64,000 nt of DNA. It comes from Kibdelosporangium aridum (GTDB lineage: Bacteria > Actinomycetota > Actinomycetes > Mycobacteriales > Pseudonocardiaceae). Below, in pieces: positions 33,195 through 43,360 of the stretch; the first letter of the stretch is position 1; each line of letters starts with the position of its first letter. The translations under genes and the position numbers were made by a program. The notes beneath the pieces are model-generated. The model saw only the letters and a list, made by a program, of their open reading frames with translations. It had not been told where the DNA came from and searched no databases. The stretch spans positions 372,001-436,000 of the forward strand of contig NZ_FWXV01000001.1 of assembly GCF_900176515.1 (NCBI RefSeq), read 5' to 3'.

Positions 33195-35930
33195 GTGGCA
33201 GCGCTGATCGGCCGTGAACGTGAGATGGCGGCGATCAATGAGGTGCTCGACGAAGTAGCCGACGGTGTCGGCCGGGTGGTCGCGCTGGCAGGGGAAGCGG
33301 GTGTCGGCAAGTCCCGTCTCGCCATGACTCTTTTGGACATGGCCGCGCGCCGTGGATTCCGGGGCCTTCGCGGCACGGCGTGTGCGTACCAATCGGACTT
33401 GTCGTACGCGCCGGTTGTGGAAGCGTTGCGGCCCTTGATCCGTGCGGCAGCGGAACCGACTGACCTCGGGCGTTTGTTCGGCGGGATGTCCACGGCACCC
33501 GCACTCGGTGATGCCGGACTGGAGCGGACTCGGTTGTTCGAGGCGATCGCCTCGCTGGTCGCAGATGCGGCGGAGCAGCAACCGGTGGTGATGCTCGTGG
33601 ATGACGTGCACTGGGCGGATCCGAGCTCTTTGGACGTATTGCATTACCTGGGACGGGCGGCCGCGCACACCAAGTGCCTGATCGTGTTCACCTACCGTCC
33701 GAGCGAGGCGAGCGCGGCAGTACGGGCGATGCTCGTGTCGCTGCGGCGCGGTGGCTGGTTGGTCGAAGTGCCTGTGTTGCCGTTGTCTCCGGTTGGGGTG
33801 GCTGCGATGGTGGCCGAGTTGCTCGGTGACTCGCCGCCCACGCCGGTGTTGGAGTTGCTGACGGACAAGTCGCGTGGCGTGGCGTTGTTCGTGAAGGAGT
33901 TGACGCTCGCGTTGCGGGAAGGCGGGCAACTGTTTCGCAGCGCGGGGCGTTGGGTGCTCGGTCCCGACGCCGCTGGCGCTGTGCCAACGAGTGTCGTGGA
34001 GTTGTTCGAAGAGCGCGTGGACAGTCTGGATGCGACGGACCGTGCCGTGCTCGAGGCAGTCAGCGTCTGCGCCGACGCCGCGACCGCGGACGTCCTGGGC
34101 GCAGTTTGTTCCGCCATTGACCTCCCCGGAAGCCTTACGCGGCTCAGAACATTCCTCATCGAGGACGTGGCCGACGGCGAAGTTCTCTATCGCACGGTCC
34201 ACCCGCTGCTCGCGGAGGCCGTGTACGCCCGACTGACACCATCAGCCCGCCAGCCGTATCACGCAGCCGCGGCGGACGCGATCGCCCGTCGGAGTCCTGT
34301 GGCCGTCAGTCGACTCGCCCATCACGTCGGGCTGGCCGGAACGGCGATCGAACCGGCACGCGCGTTGGAGACTCTCGCGGCAGGTGCTGAACACGCGGTG
34401 GCCCGTCGCGCCGGAGATGAGGGACTGCAGCACGCCCGGGCGGCGTTGAAGCTCGCGAAGCGTCTCGGCCGCGTCGACCTCGTGCCGCAATTGCTGACGT
34501 GGCTTGCCGAATCCGCGTCCTTCACCGGGCGGACCGATGAAGCCGTCGCGGCGTGGTGGGACGCGGCCGTGGACGCGACCGATCCGCATGAGCGTGCTCG
34601 TTGCCTGATGCGGCTCGCGCAGGCGGAGACCGATGCCGGGCAGTTGGTCGAAGCGCAGGACCACCTCATCCAAGCCGCTGACGTACTCGGTGATCTGGAC
34701 GCGACCGAACTGCGGATCGAGATCGCCCAGATCGCACTGGTCCTGCACACTCGCCGGGACGAGCTGCCCGCGGTCCTCGCCGAAGTCGCGGAACTGGAAC
34801 GGATCGGCGCGTGTTCGGGACACCCCAAGGCATTGGCTCTCGCCCGCTACGGCAGGCTCGAACTGACCCGGTACGGTGTCGGCACGGTTGAAGAGTCTGA
34901 AGTGGATGAATCAATCGCGGAGATCACCGCGTTGGCCGATGCCGAGCTCGTGGTCACGTTGCACCTCATTTCGATTGGCACGGCACTTGGCCGTGGCGAG
35001 CACGCGGCGGTCGTACGCCGGGTTGCCCTCGCCATCGAGCGGGCACGCACCGCCAACCTGCCGATGCTCGAAGTGCTGCCCACCGCGTTCTGTGCGCTCG
35101 CTCAGTTCCAGGCGGGCGCGTGGGACAGTGCGCTCGCGTTGGCCGACCGGGCGTTGGCGTTGGGGCACCGGTTCAACGTGTCACGCGGGATCTCGCTCGC
35201 CTTGGCCGCGCGAGCGATGGTGTTGCTACACCGGGGTGACGTGGCCGAGGCCGAATCGTGCCTCGCGGAGGCTTCCGCCAACTATCGCGACCGGCGGCTG
35301 GGACGGCTGTTGGACGTGATCGCAGCTCAGGCAGCGCTCGCTCGGGACGACAGGGCAACTGCCGCCCGGTTGGCGCCGACGACCGGGCCGTACGCGATGC
35401 CCGTGCTGCATCTGCAAGTGCGCGCCGACCTGGGTGACGACGTGCTCGACGAACTCGACAAGCTCGGTTTTCCCTACGCCGCCGCAGTCGCCGGCTGGCG
35501 ACGCGGACTTTTCACCCAAGCGGCTGATGCCCTGGACTCGCTTGGCCTTCCGTTCGACGCGGCCGCGTGCCAGTTGGACCGCGCGAACGTGGTGGCCGCG
35601 ACGGACCCGGATACCGCCATCGCGGCGGCGACCCGTGCGCTGGCAGTCTTCGACGACCTTGACGCCGTGGCGAAATCGGCCCAAGCTCGCCGGTTGCTCC
35701 GGCGTCTCGGGGCACGGCCCAAGCCGAAGGACCGGCCGGCGGGGCAGTTGAGTGCCCGCGAAGCCGAGGTCGCATCACTTGTCGCACAAGGTTTGTCCAA
35801 CGCCGCTGTGGCCAAGCAGCTTTTCCTCAGCCCACGTACTGTAACCACACACCTGGAGAAGATCTACCGACGCCTCGGGTTGAAGTCACGCCAGGAACTC
35901 GCCCGGTACATCCGCTCGTCGAATACGTAA
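33195..35930 (+). CDS. LAL-type LuxR transcriptional regulator (ATP-binding, large)
   Basis: A 911-residue regulator. The N-terminal ATPase has Walker A GEAGVGKS (33-40) and Walker B VVMLVDDVHWAD. A long TPR-like middle follows, then a C-terminal LuxR helix-turn-helix with LSAREAEVASLVAQGLSNAAVAKQ around residues 850-870 and the ending GLKSRQELARYI. Large ATP-binding LuxR proteins resemble MalT and are frequent in actinomycete metabolic clusters. It starts at GTG, 17 bases after the oxidoreductase gene, so the two may be co-transcribed. Confidence 0.92.
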   Translation: MAALIGREREMAAINEVLDEVADGVGRVVALAGEAGVGKSRLAMTLLDMAARRGFRGLRGTACAYQSDLSYAPVVEALRPLIRAAAEPTDLGRLFGGMSTAPALGDAGLERTRLFEAIASLVADAAEQQPVVMLVDDVHWADPSSLDVLHYLGRAAAHTKCLIVFTYRPSEASAAVRAMLVSLRRGGWLVEVPVLPLSPVGVAAMVAELLGDSPPTPVLELLTDKSRGVALFVKELTLALREGGQLFRSAGRWVLGPDAAGAVPTSVVELFEERVDSLDATDRAVLEAVSVCADAATADVLGAVCSAIDLPGSLTRLRTFLIEDVADGEVLYRTVHPLLAEAVYARLTPSARQPYHAAAADAIARRSPVAVSRLAHHVGLAGTAIEPARALETLAAGAEHAVARRAGDEGLQHARAALKLAKRLGRVDLVPQLLTWLAESASFTGRTDEAVAAWWDAAVDATDPHERARCLMRLAQAETDAGQLVEAQDHLIQAADVLGDLDATELRIEIAQIALVLHTRRDELPAVLAEVAELERIGACSGHPKALALARYGRLELTRYGVGTVEESEVDESIAEITALADAELVVTLHLISIGTALGRGEHAAVVRRVALAIERARTANLPMLEVLPTAFCALAQFQAGAWDSALALADRALALGHRFNVSRGISLALAARAMVLLHRGDVAEAESCLAEASANYRDRRLGRLLDVIAAQAALARDDRATAARLAPTTGPYAMPVLHLQVRADLGDDVLDELDKLGFPYAAAVAGWRRGLFTQAADALDSLGLPFDAAACQLDRANVVAATDPDTAIAAATRALAVFDDLDAVAKSAQARRLLRRLGARPKPKDRPAGQLSAREAEVASLVAQGLSNAAVAKQLFLSPRTVTTHLEKIYRRLGLKSRQELARYIRSSNT

Positions 35931-35996
35931 TCGCACACCGCCGATACGTATGCCGACCGATGGTGCCCGAGCCCGTTGGCTCAGCATGCTGTGTCC

Positions 35997-37553
35997 ATGC
36001 CGAGCATCGAGCCGCCGCCGGGCTTCTGGGTCAGGGAATCCGGACACGCCCCACTTCCTGTGACCCCGCTGACCAGGCCGTTCTGGCAGCACCGGAAATG
36101 GCTGCGGGTGGTCGCCGGCGAGATGGGCTTCCTGTTCGACACACTCGACGTGCAGGAGATCGGCGGCTGGCTGTACCTGCGGGTGGTGCCGCTGGTCGAC
36201 AAGGTCGGCACGCCGCCACCCGCGTCACTGGTACCCGATCTGTACACGACGATTCCCAAGCTGCGGCAACGGGTCCATGCGGGCATCACCGCGGTGCGGA
36301 CCGATGTCGCGGGCGAACTCGTGTGTCGCTGGCGTGACCGATGGCGTGCTGAGCTGTCCCAGCGCATTGCCGCGCTGCAGAACGTGGATCTTGAGGCGTT
36401 GACCGACGATGAGCTCGCCAAGCACTACGAGTCGGCGCTGGCGCTCAGCGATGACGGCAGCCAGATCCACTTCCGCTTGTGGGGCGCGGTTGTGGTGGCG
36501 CTCGGCATGTTCGACGCCACCTGTCGCGAGCTCCTCGGCTGGGACGTCGGCCGCAGCATCGAGTTGCTGGCGGGTACGTCCACCAGTTCCACAGAACCCG
36601 CGTTGGCGCTGGAATCGGTGCGTACCGAGGCTGATTTCGCCGAGTACGTGCAGCGGTTCGGCCATCGAGCGCTCACATACGACCTTGCTGATCCGACACT
36701 GGCCGAACGGCCTGAAGTCCTGCATGACCTGGTGCGCGACCGACGCGCCCATGATCCGGCCAAGGCGCGTGCGCGAGCCGGGCAACTGCTCAACCAGGTA
36801 CCTCGCAGCCAGCGCTTCGATGAGGACTACGCGCGGGCCCTGGCGGCCTATCCGGTCCGTGAGGAGAACGAGGTCCTGACCATCAGCACTCCGCTCGCCT
36901 TGCTGCGAATCGCGGCGCTTGTCGCCGGGCGCAGGCTTGCGGAACGTGGCCAGCTCGACGAGACCGATGACGTGTTCTTCCTTGAAGTATCCGAGCTCCT
37001 CGCTGCGCTCCGCGACGGCGATGATCAGCGCGCCGAGGCCCGCAGACGCCGCGGTGAGCGAGCGTGGGCGCTGGCCAACCCCGGCCCCGCGACCTACGGA
37101 GCGCCAGCACCTCCGCTGCCTATGGACACACTGCCGAAAGCGGCACGACAGGTGAATGAGGCCTTCTGGTGGGCGCTCGACCAGATCGCCGCGCCCGCCG
37201 GGAATACGCGGACGCACGTGACCGGCAGCGTCACGATCACCGGAGTCCCCGCGTCGGCAGGAAAGTACGGCGGCCCGGTGCGCGTGATCCGTGACGGGAA
37301 CGACTTCGACAAGTTGCGTGCGGGCGATGTCGTCGTTTGCCCGGTCCTGCCGCCGGTCTGGTCGGTGCTGCTCGGCAGCGCGGGCGCGCTTGTCACCGAC
37401 CAGGGAGGGCCTCTTTCCCATTCCGCGATCATCGCCCGCGAGTTCGGGATCCCTGCTGTTGTCGCGACGGGGGACGCGACCAGCCAAGTACGTGACGGTC
37501 AGATCGTCACTGTGGACGGCTCCGGCGGAACCGTCCATCTGTCCACAAAGTAA
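35997..37553 (+). CDS. PEP-utilising enzyme-like protein, swivelling phosphohistidine domain without ATP-grasp half
   Basis: A 518-residue protein. The C-terminal 100 residues form a PEP-utiliser mobile domain with TDQGGPLSHSAIIAREFGIP, in which H475 is the expected phosphohistidine. The larger N-terminal part is helical and resembles the middle of rifampicin phosphotransferase or PEP-synthase-like proteins. The ATP-grasp domain that phosphorylates such histidines is missing here and is not encoded next door. The protein either uses a partner encoded elsewhere or has another role. ATG 35997 is chosen over an upstream TTG; no good ribosome-binding site is seen. Confidence 0.82.
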   Translation: MPSIEPPPGFWVRESGHAPLPVTPLTRPFWQHRKWLRVVAGEMGFLFDTLDVQEIGGWLYLRVVPLVDKVGTPPPASLVPDLYTTIPKLRQRVHAGITAVRTDVAGELVCRWRDRWRAELSQRIAALQNVDLEALTDDELAKHYESALALSDDGSQIHFRLWGAVVVALGMFDATCRELLGWDVGRSIELLAGTSTSSTEPALALESVRTEADFAEYVQRFGHRALTYDLADPTLAERPEVLHDLVRDRRAHDPAKARARAGQLLNQVPRSQRFDEDYARALAAYPVREENEVLTISTPLALLRIAALVAGRRLAERGQLDETDDVFFLEVSELLAALRDGDDQRAEARRRRGERAWALANPGPATYGAPAPPLPMDTLPKAARQVNEAFWWALDQIAAPAGNTRTHVTGSVTITGVPASAGKYGGPVRVIRDGNDFDKLRAGDVVVCPVLPPVWSVLLGSAGALVTDQGGPLSHSAIIAREFGIPAVVATGDATSQVRDGQIVTVDGSGGTVHLSTK

Positions 37554-37568
37554 CTAGGGGAGTGCGTG

Positions 37569-38834
37569 ATGACAGCGAGCAGCTTGAGTGCTGCCGAGAA
37601 ACAGTTGGTTCTCGACATGCACAACCAGTACCGCAGTGAGGTGGGACTGCCTGGGCTGGTGTGGGACGACGGGTTGGCCAGCGGGGCACAGGACTGGGCC
37701 GACCGCATCGCCAACGGCGACATGGTCCATTCGGACACGCCGTACGGCGAGAACATCTCCCGCGCCGACACCCTGCAATGGGCGATCGAAGGCATGTACG
37801 AAGAACGGGAGCTGTACCACGGCGAGACGGCCTACGGCAACAAACCGTGGGGCCACTACACACAAATGGTGTGGAAGGACACCAAGAAGATCGGTGTCGG
37901 CGGCTACAACAGGACAGACGGCACCACGTTGTACGTCTTCCGGTACGACCCGCCGGGCAACTACGGTGGCCAGGCAGCGCCATTCTCGAACCAGGCCACG
38001 GTAGGCCCGGTCGGTGTCGCCTCAGCGACCTTCGACGACACCGAGCAGGCGAAGGCGCTGGAACAGAAGGGCAAGCGCCTCACGAAGCTGGTTCTGCGCT
38101 GGGGTGACGTTGTCGACAGCATAACGGCGGTCTACGGAGACGAAGCCCTTGGCGAGCACGGCGGCCGCGGAATCCCGCCGGAGACGGGCACGATCAGCGA
38201 GGTACCGATCGCCCGGCACGACCCGATCGTCGAAGTCGCCGGATTCCACGGGAAGTGGTTCGTCGGTCACTACGTCCAGCAGATGAGCTTCAAGACCAAG
38301 CTCGGCAAGACCTACGGCCCGTTCGGCTCGCGGAACCACGCGGACACCTCGGCAGCGTTCAGCCTGAAAATCCCGGAATGGCACCGTATTCGCGCGCTGT
38401 TCGGGTCGGTGACCCCGGCGAACAACAACGCTTCGAAGGTACTGGGCCAGATCGGGTTCGCCCTCGCGCCCGCCAGCGCCTTGTTCCCGAAACCCACCGT
38501 GGGCCTTGGCATCCTGGAGGGCGACAACCAAACCGCGAAGAAGCCGCCTGGCTCTGGCGTGGTGTTCCCGCGGCTGCTGCGGGTGCGGGTCAGCGAGGCA
38601 AACCTTGTCCCGGTCGCCGGTGTGACGGTGACCTTCGCGGCGGCGGGCGCAGGTGCCCGCGCCGCGCTGGATGGCGGCAGGCCGGCACAGAGCGTGCAGG
38701 TCAAGACGGATCAAGACGGCACCGCTTCGGCACTTGGCGTCGCCGATGCCCTCGGCACCATTCAGGTCACGGCCACAGTGGACACCGGGCCCGAACCGCG
38801 CACGGTCACGTTCTCGCTGACCGCTGTGAACTGA
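37569..38834 (+). CDS. CAP (SCP/PR-1) domain - jacalin-like lectin - Ig-like fusion protein
   Basis: A 421-residue protein with three modules. A CAP domain (about 8-137) has MVHSDTPYGENIS and the signature WGHYTQMVW, with both His and the Glu of the CAP cavity. A jacalin-like lectin domain (about 165-300) has VVDSITAVYG, HGGRG, IVEVAGF and the typical SFKTKLGKTYGPFGS. A C-terminal bacterial Ig-like domain (about 334-421) has VAGVTVTFAAAG and TDQDGTASA. CAP proteins are normally secreted, yet no signal peptide is encoded at ATG 37569 (AGGGGAG 7 bases upstream), and no in-frame upstream start could add one. Carbohydrate binding at a cell or wall surface is the likely task. Confidence 0.85.
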   Translation: MTASSLSAAEKQLVLDMHNQYRSEVGLPGLVWDDGLASGAQDWADRIANGDMVHSDTPYGENISRADTLQWAIEGMYEERELYHGETAYGNKPWGHYTQMVWKDTKKIGVGGYNRTDGTTLYVFRYDPPGNYGGQAAPFSNQATVGPVGVASATFDDTEQAKALEQKGKRLTKLVLRWGDVVDSITAVYGDEALGEHGGRGIPPETGTISEVPIARHDPIVEVAGFHGKWFVGHYVQQMSFKTKLGKTYGPFGSRNHADTSAAFSLKIPEWHRIRALFGSVTPANNNASKVLGQIGFALAPASALFPKPTVGLGILEGDNQTAKKPPGSGVVFPRLLRVRVSEANLVPVAGVTVTFAAAGAGARAALDGGRPAQSVQVKTDQDGTASALGVADALGTIQVTATVDTGPEPRTVTFSLTAVN

Positions 38835-39762
38835 TCAGTGCCCAGTCGCAGGCCGGCAGCCACACGTCCTCGGGTCGCGGCGGCTGATAGGTGTGCCGGA
38901 CATAGCTGATCAGCTTGGGCAGGGCCGAATGTGGCTTGCGGCGATGCCACAGCAGCGACGACAGGTAGCACGGCCGCGGCGGGTCGACCGGGATGCGCAC
39001 GACACCCGGGTATTCCGGCAGCCTGCAGGACTCGCCGACCAGGCTGAGCAGGTCCGTCGGCCCGGTGAACCGGTGGACGAAGTCCTCCCAGCCGAAATCG
39101 GGTCCGCGGGTGTCGATGCGCAATCCGAATTCGGCCGCGACGTGCTCGTAGAAATCCGCCCACTCGCTGCCGGGGACATTTCCCGGCATCCAGATCGTCC
39201 ACTCGGACAATTCGGCCATCGACACGCTCCGCCTTTTCGCGAGCGGGTGGCCTGCGTTCGCGAGGACCTCGACGGGGTCGAAGCACGCCGGAACGCTGGT
39301 GATCCCGTCCTGGTCCAACGACCCGAGTACGCGGGCGAACGCCGCGTCGATCGTGCCCGCCTTCAGGGACTCCCGTGCGACTCGCAACCCGCGCGAGGTC
39401 ACGATCTCCAGCTCCACATCGGTTGTGCCGTGAAACCCGCGCAGTACTTCCGTGGCGGCGATCCGTGTGTCGAGTACGTCTACTCGCAGCGGCAATCGCT
39501 TGCGGCGCAACATGTCTGCCGTTTGGTCGGCAATGGCCAGCAGGTTGCGGGCGTGCGGGAGGAACGCGGCGCCCTCCTTGGACAGCGTTGTGCCGGAGCG
39601 CAGCCGGGACAGCAGGACGGTGCCGAAGTCCGCTTCGAGCTTGGCGATGCGTCGTGACACGGCCTGCTGGGTGATGCCGAGTTCGGCGGCGGCCTCGCCG
39701 AAGTGCTTGTAGTCCGCGACGGCGACGAAGGCGCGTATCGCTGCCAGATCAAGGTCGCTCAC
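38806..39762 (-). CDS. LysR family transcriptional regulator
   Basis: A 318-residue regulator. The N-terminal winged helix (LAAIRAFVAVADYKHFGEAA...QQAVSRRIAKLE, about 5-62) is followed by a substrate-binding domain. It overlaps the convergent CAP-jacalin gene by 29 bases. The gap to the DnaE gene contains the palindrome ACAATTGT at 39781-39788, a possible LysR contact, but dnaE is an unlikely target. The inducer is unknown. Confidence 0.92.
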   Translation of the reverse strand: MSDLDLAAIRAFVAVADYKHFGEAAAELGITQQAVSRRIAKLEADFGTVLLSRLRSGTTLSKEGAAFLPHARNLLAIADQTADMLRRKRLPLRVDVLDTRIAATEVLRGFHGTTDVELEIVTSRGLRVARESLKAGTIDAAFARVLGSLDQDGITSVPACFDPVEVLANAGHPLAKRRSVSMAELSEWTIWMPGNVPGSEWADFYEHVAAEFGLRIDTRGPDFGWEDFVHRFTGPTDLLSLVGESCRLPEYPGVVRIPVDPPRPCYLSSLLWHRRKPHSALPKLISYVRHTYQPPRPEDVWLPACDWALISSQRSART

Positions 39763-39853
39763 ACCCGCACACGGTAGACGACAATTGTTGGTTGTGGCGG
39801 TGAGCGTGTCGTTTGTTTGATCCGGCTCGGTGTTCTCGGCTCGAATACCCGCC

Positions 39854-42800
39854 GTGTCCTCGTTTGTTCATCTGCATGTCCACACCGAATACTCGATGCT
39901 CGACGGCGCGGCGAAGATAGGCCCGCTTTTCGCCGAGGCCGCGCGGCTGGGCATGCCCGCCGTGGGTATGACCGACCACGGCAACATGTACGGCGCCGAC
40001 GAGTTCTACCAAGTCGCCACCAAGACCGGCATCAAGCCGATCATCGGCATCGAGGCGTACGTCGCTCCTGGCAGCAGGCACCACAAGAAACCCGTGTTCT
40101 GGGGCCAGGGCGACGGTGATGTGTCCGGCGGAGGCGCGTACACGCACATGACCATGGTGGCTCGCAACGCGACGGGCCTGCGGAACCTGTTCAAGCTGTC
40201 CTCCCTGGCGAGCATGGAGGGGTACTACCGCAAACCGCGGATGGACCGGGACCTGATCGCCGAGCACGCCGACGGGATCATCGCGACAACCGGGTGCCCG
40301 TCCGGCGAGGTGCAGACCCGGCTGCGGCTGGGACAGCGCGAAGAAGCACTGAAAGCGGCCGCCGACTATCGCGACATCTTCGGCCCGGGCAACTTCTTCC
40401 TCGAGTTGATGGACCACGACTTGGCGATCGAGAAGGTGGTCCGTGACGGGCTGCTGGAGGTCGGCGCCCAGCTCGGCCTGAAACCCCTTGCCACCAACGA
40501 CTCGCACTACGTCAGCAAGGGCCAGGCCGAGGCGCACTCGGCGTTGTTGTGCGTGCAGTCAGGCAAGACACTCGACGACCCGGCCAGGTTCAAGTTCGAC
40601 GGCGACGGCTACTACCTGAAGTCCGCCGATGAGATGCGCGCGTACTGGGATGCCGAGGTTCCAGGCGCGGCGGACAACACTTTGCTTGTCGCCGAACGGG
40701 TCGAGTCGTACGCCGAGGTGTGGCAGCATCGCGACCGGATGCCGCTCTACGAGCCGCCCGATGGCCATGACGTGCAGTCCTGGTTCCGCGCCGAGGTCAT
40801 GCGCGGGTTGACCTGGCGGTTGCCCGGTGGCGTGCCGGACGAGTACGTCAAGCGCGCCGACTACGAGATCGATGTCATTGTCCAGAAAGGGTTTCCGGCG
40901 TACTTCCTGATCACCGCGGACCTGATGAACCACGCGCGCGAGGTGGGCATCCGGGTCGGACCCGGCCGTGGATCGGCGGCGGGGTCCCTGGTGGCGTACG
41001 CGATGGGCATCACCAATCTCGACCCGATCGAGCACGGCCTGTTGTTCGAGCGGTTCCTCAACCCGGAACGCGTGTCCATGCCCGACATCGACATGGACTT
41101 CGACGACCGCCGTCGTGGCGAAATGGTCCGGTACGCGACGGAGAAGTACGGCGCCGACCGGATCGCCCAGGTGATCACGTTCGGCAAGATCAAGACCAAG
41201 GCCGCGATCAAGGACGCCGCCCGGGTCCACTTCGGACAAGCCGGGTACGCCATCGCCGACCGGATCTCCAAAGCACTCCCGCCGCCGGTCGCGGCCAAGG
41301 ACATCCCGCTGTCCGGGATCACCGACCCGAAGCACGAACGCTATCCGGAAGCCGCCGAAGTCCGTGCGCTGATCGACACCGACGGCGACGTCTCGACCAT
41401 CTTCCAGACCGCGCGCGGACTGGAAGGGCTGATCCGCAACGCGGGTGTGCACGCCTGTGCGGTGATCATGTCATCGGAGCCGCTGCTCGACGTGATTCCG
41501 TTGTGGCGCAGGGACGACGGTTCGGTGATCACCGGCTGGGACTATCCGTCCTGTGAAGCCATCGGGCTGCTCAAGATGGACTTCCTCGGCCTGCGGAACC
41601 TCACGGTCATCGGGGACGCGATCGACAACATCGAAGCCAACAGGGGCGAGACGATCGACCTCGACTCGCTCAAAACCGACGACGCGAAGACCTACGAACT
41701 GCTGTCACGAGGCGACAGCCTGGGTGTGTTCCAGCTCGACGGCGGCGCCATGCGCGACCTGTTGCGCCGCATGCGGCCGACCGGATTCGAGGACATCGTC
41801 GCGGTCAATGCGCTGTACCGCCCGGGTCCGATGGCGATGAACACGCACAACAACTACGCGGACCGCAAGAACGGCCGCCAGCAGATCGAGCCGATCCACC
41901 GCGAGCTGGCCGAGCCACTGCGTGACATCCTCGCCGAGACACACGGTCTGGTCGTCTACCAGGAACAGATCATGCAGATCGCCCAACGCGTCGCGGGTTT
42001 CTCGATGGGCCGCGCGGACGTCCTGCGCCGGGCGATGGGCAAGAAGAAGAAAGAAGTACTGGAAAAGGAGTTCGAGGGCTTCCGGGAAGGCATGCGTGTC
42101 AACGGTTTCTCCGACGAGGCCGTCCAGGCCTTGTGGGACACGATCCTGCCGTTCGCCGGCTACGCGTTCAACAAGTCGCACGCGGCCGGATATGCCCTCG
42201 TCGGCTACTGGACCGCGTATCTGAAGGCGAACTATCCGGCCGAGTACATGGCGGCACTGCTGACTTCGGTGTCGGACAACAAGGACAAGTCCGCCGTCTA
42301 CCTGTCGGAGTGCCGTCAGCTGGGGATCAAGGTGATGCCGCCGGACGTCAACGAGTCGTCGCCGCGGTTCGCCGCGGTCGGCGACGACATCCGGTTCGGG
42401 CTCGGCGCGGTCCGCAACGTCGGCGCGAACGTGGTCGACTCGATCGTCCAAACCCGTACCAGAAAAGGGAAATACACGTCCTTCAGCGACTTCGTCGAGA
42501 AGTCCGAGCTGGTGTGCTGCAACAAGCGTGTCCTGGAATCGCTGATCAAGGCGGGTGCGTTCGACTCCTTCGGCCACCGCCGCAAGGCCCTCATGGACGT
42601 GCACGAGGACGCTGTGGACGCTGTCATCGGGCTCAAACGCCGCCAGGCAATGGGACAGTTCGACTTGTTCGGCGGCTCGCCCGGCACACCGGAGTCCTCA
42701 CCGCTGGCACATCTGCGGCTCGGCGCTGACGAGTGGCCCCGCAAGCACTTGCTCGGACTCGAACGGGAAATGCTGGGCCTGTACGTCTCCGCCCACCCAC

Positions 42801-43360
42801 TCGACGGTGCCGATCACGTACTGCGGCGCCATGCCCCGAAGCCGATCGCGGCTCTGCTGGCCAATCCGCCGCGAGAAGGCGAGGTCACGGTCGCCGGGAT
42901 GATCTCCGCGCTGGAACGGCGGGTCACCAAGAAGGGCGAGAGCTGGGCGATCGCCGTGGTGGAGGACCTGGACGCCGCGGTCGAGGTGTTGTTCTTCCCC
43001 AAGAGCTACGGCGTGCTGGCCGCCGAGTTGGTCGAGGACTCGGTCGTCCTGGTCAAAGGCCGCGTGAACTGGCGAGAGGACAAGATGGCCGTATTCGGCT
43101 CCGACCTGGTGACACTGGATGTGACAACAGCGGACGAGCCACCGCTGACCCTGGAGGTGAACGCCTCCGGCGTGCACAGCGACATGGTGGCCGAGCTGCG
43201 ATCGACCTTACGAGCCCACCGCGGGAGTACTCCCGTGCGGATAGTCGTCTGCCACGCGGATCGACGCACGATGCTCGCGGTCGACGACTATCCGGTCACG
43301 GTCAGCTCGGCGCTGCTGGCTGAGCTCCGCTCAGTCCGTGGCGTCAAGACCCTGGGCTGA
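39854..43360 (+). CDS. dnaE: DNA polymerase III alpha subunit
   Basis: A replicative C-family polymerase of 1168 residues, close to actinobacterial DnaE1 (about 1180). The N-terminal PHP domain starts [19 protein letters not shown]. The catalytic palm has [13 protein letters not shown] and the acidic motif PDIDMDF (D411/D413), and the third acid lies in [13 protein letters not shown]. The fingers, a helix-hairpin-helix region and a late OB fold follow. GTG 39854 gives the usual N terminus; GTG 39830 would add eight residues. The 3' end overlaps the convergent aminotransferase gene by 30 bases. Whether the genome has another dnaE cannot be judged. Confidence 0.97.
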   Translation: MSSFVHLHVHTEYSMLDGAAKIGPLFAEAARLGMPAVGMTDHGNMYGADEFYQVATKTGIKPIIGIEAYVAPGSRHHKKPVFWGQGDGDVSGGGAYTHMTMVARNATGLRNLFKLSSLASMEGYYRKPRMDRDLIAEHADGIIATTGCPSGEVQTRLRLGQREEALKAAADYRDIFGPGNFFLELMDHDLAIEKVVRDGLLEVGAQLGLKPLATNDSHYVSKGQAEAHSALLCVQSGKTLDDPARFKFDGDGYYLKSADEMRAYWDAEVPGAADNTLLVAERVESYAEVWQHRDRMPLYEPPDGHDVQSWFRAEVMRGLTWRLPGGVPDEYVKRADYEIDVIVQKGFPAYFLITADLMNHAREVGIRVGPGRGSAAGSLVAYAMGITNLDPIEHGLLFERFLNPERVSMPDIDMDFDDRRRGEMVRYATEKYGADRIAQVITFGKIKTKAAIKDAARVHFGQAGYAIADRISKALPPPVAAKDIPLSGITDPKHERYPEAAEVRALIDTDGDVSTIFQTARGLEGLIRNAGVHACAVIMSSEPLLDVIPLWRRDDGSVITGWDYPSCEAIGLLKMDFLGLRNLTVIGDAIDNIEANRGETIDLDSLKTDDAKTYELLSRGDSLGVFQLDGGAMRDLLRRMRPTGFEDIVAVNALYRPGPMAMNTHNNYADRKNGRQQIEPIHRELAEPLRDILAETHGLVVYQEQIMQIAQRVAGFSMGRADVLRRAMGKKKKEVLEKEFEGFREGMRVNGFSDEAVQALWDTILPFAGYAFNKSHAAGYALVGYWTAYLKANYPAEYMAALLTSVSDNKDKSAVYLSECRQLGIKVMPPDVNESSPRFAAVGDDIRFGLGAVRNVGANVVDSIVQTRTRKGKYTSFSDFVEKSELVCCNKRVLESLIKAGAFDSFGHRRKALMDVHEDAVDAVIGLKRRQAMGQFDLFGGSPGTPESSPLAHLRLGADEWPRKHLLGLEREMLGLYVSAHPLDGADHVLRRHAPKPIAALLANPPREGEVTVAGMISALERRVTKKGESWAIAVVEDLDAAVEVLFFPKSYGVLAAELVEDSVVLVKGRVNWREDKMAVFGSDLVTLDVTTADEPPLTLEVNASGVHSDMVAELRSTLRAHRGSTPVRIVVCHADRRTMLAVDDYPVTVSSALLAELRSVRGVKTLG

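Noticed and set aside
36225-37538. 437-residue minus-strand open frame
   Set aside because: Opposite the PEP-utiliser-like gene, which has the phosphohistidine motif; no motif on the minus strand.
39854-43360. Error-prone DnaE2 (ImuC) instead of replicative DnaE
   Set aside because: Length near 1170, a complete PHP start and no imuA/imuB neighbours favour the replicative type.
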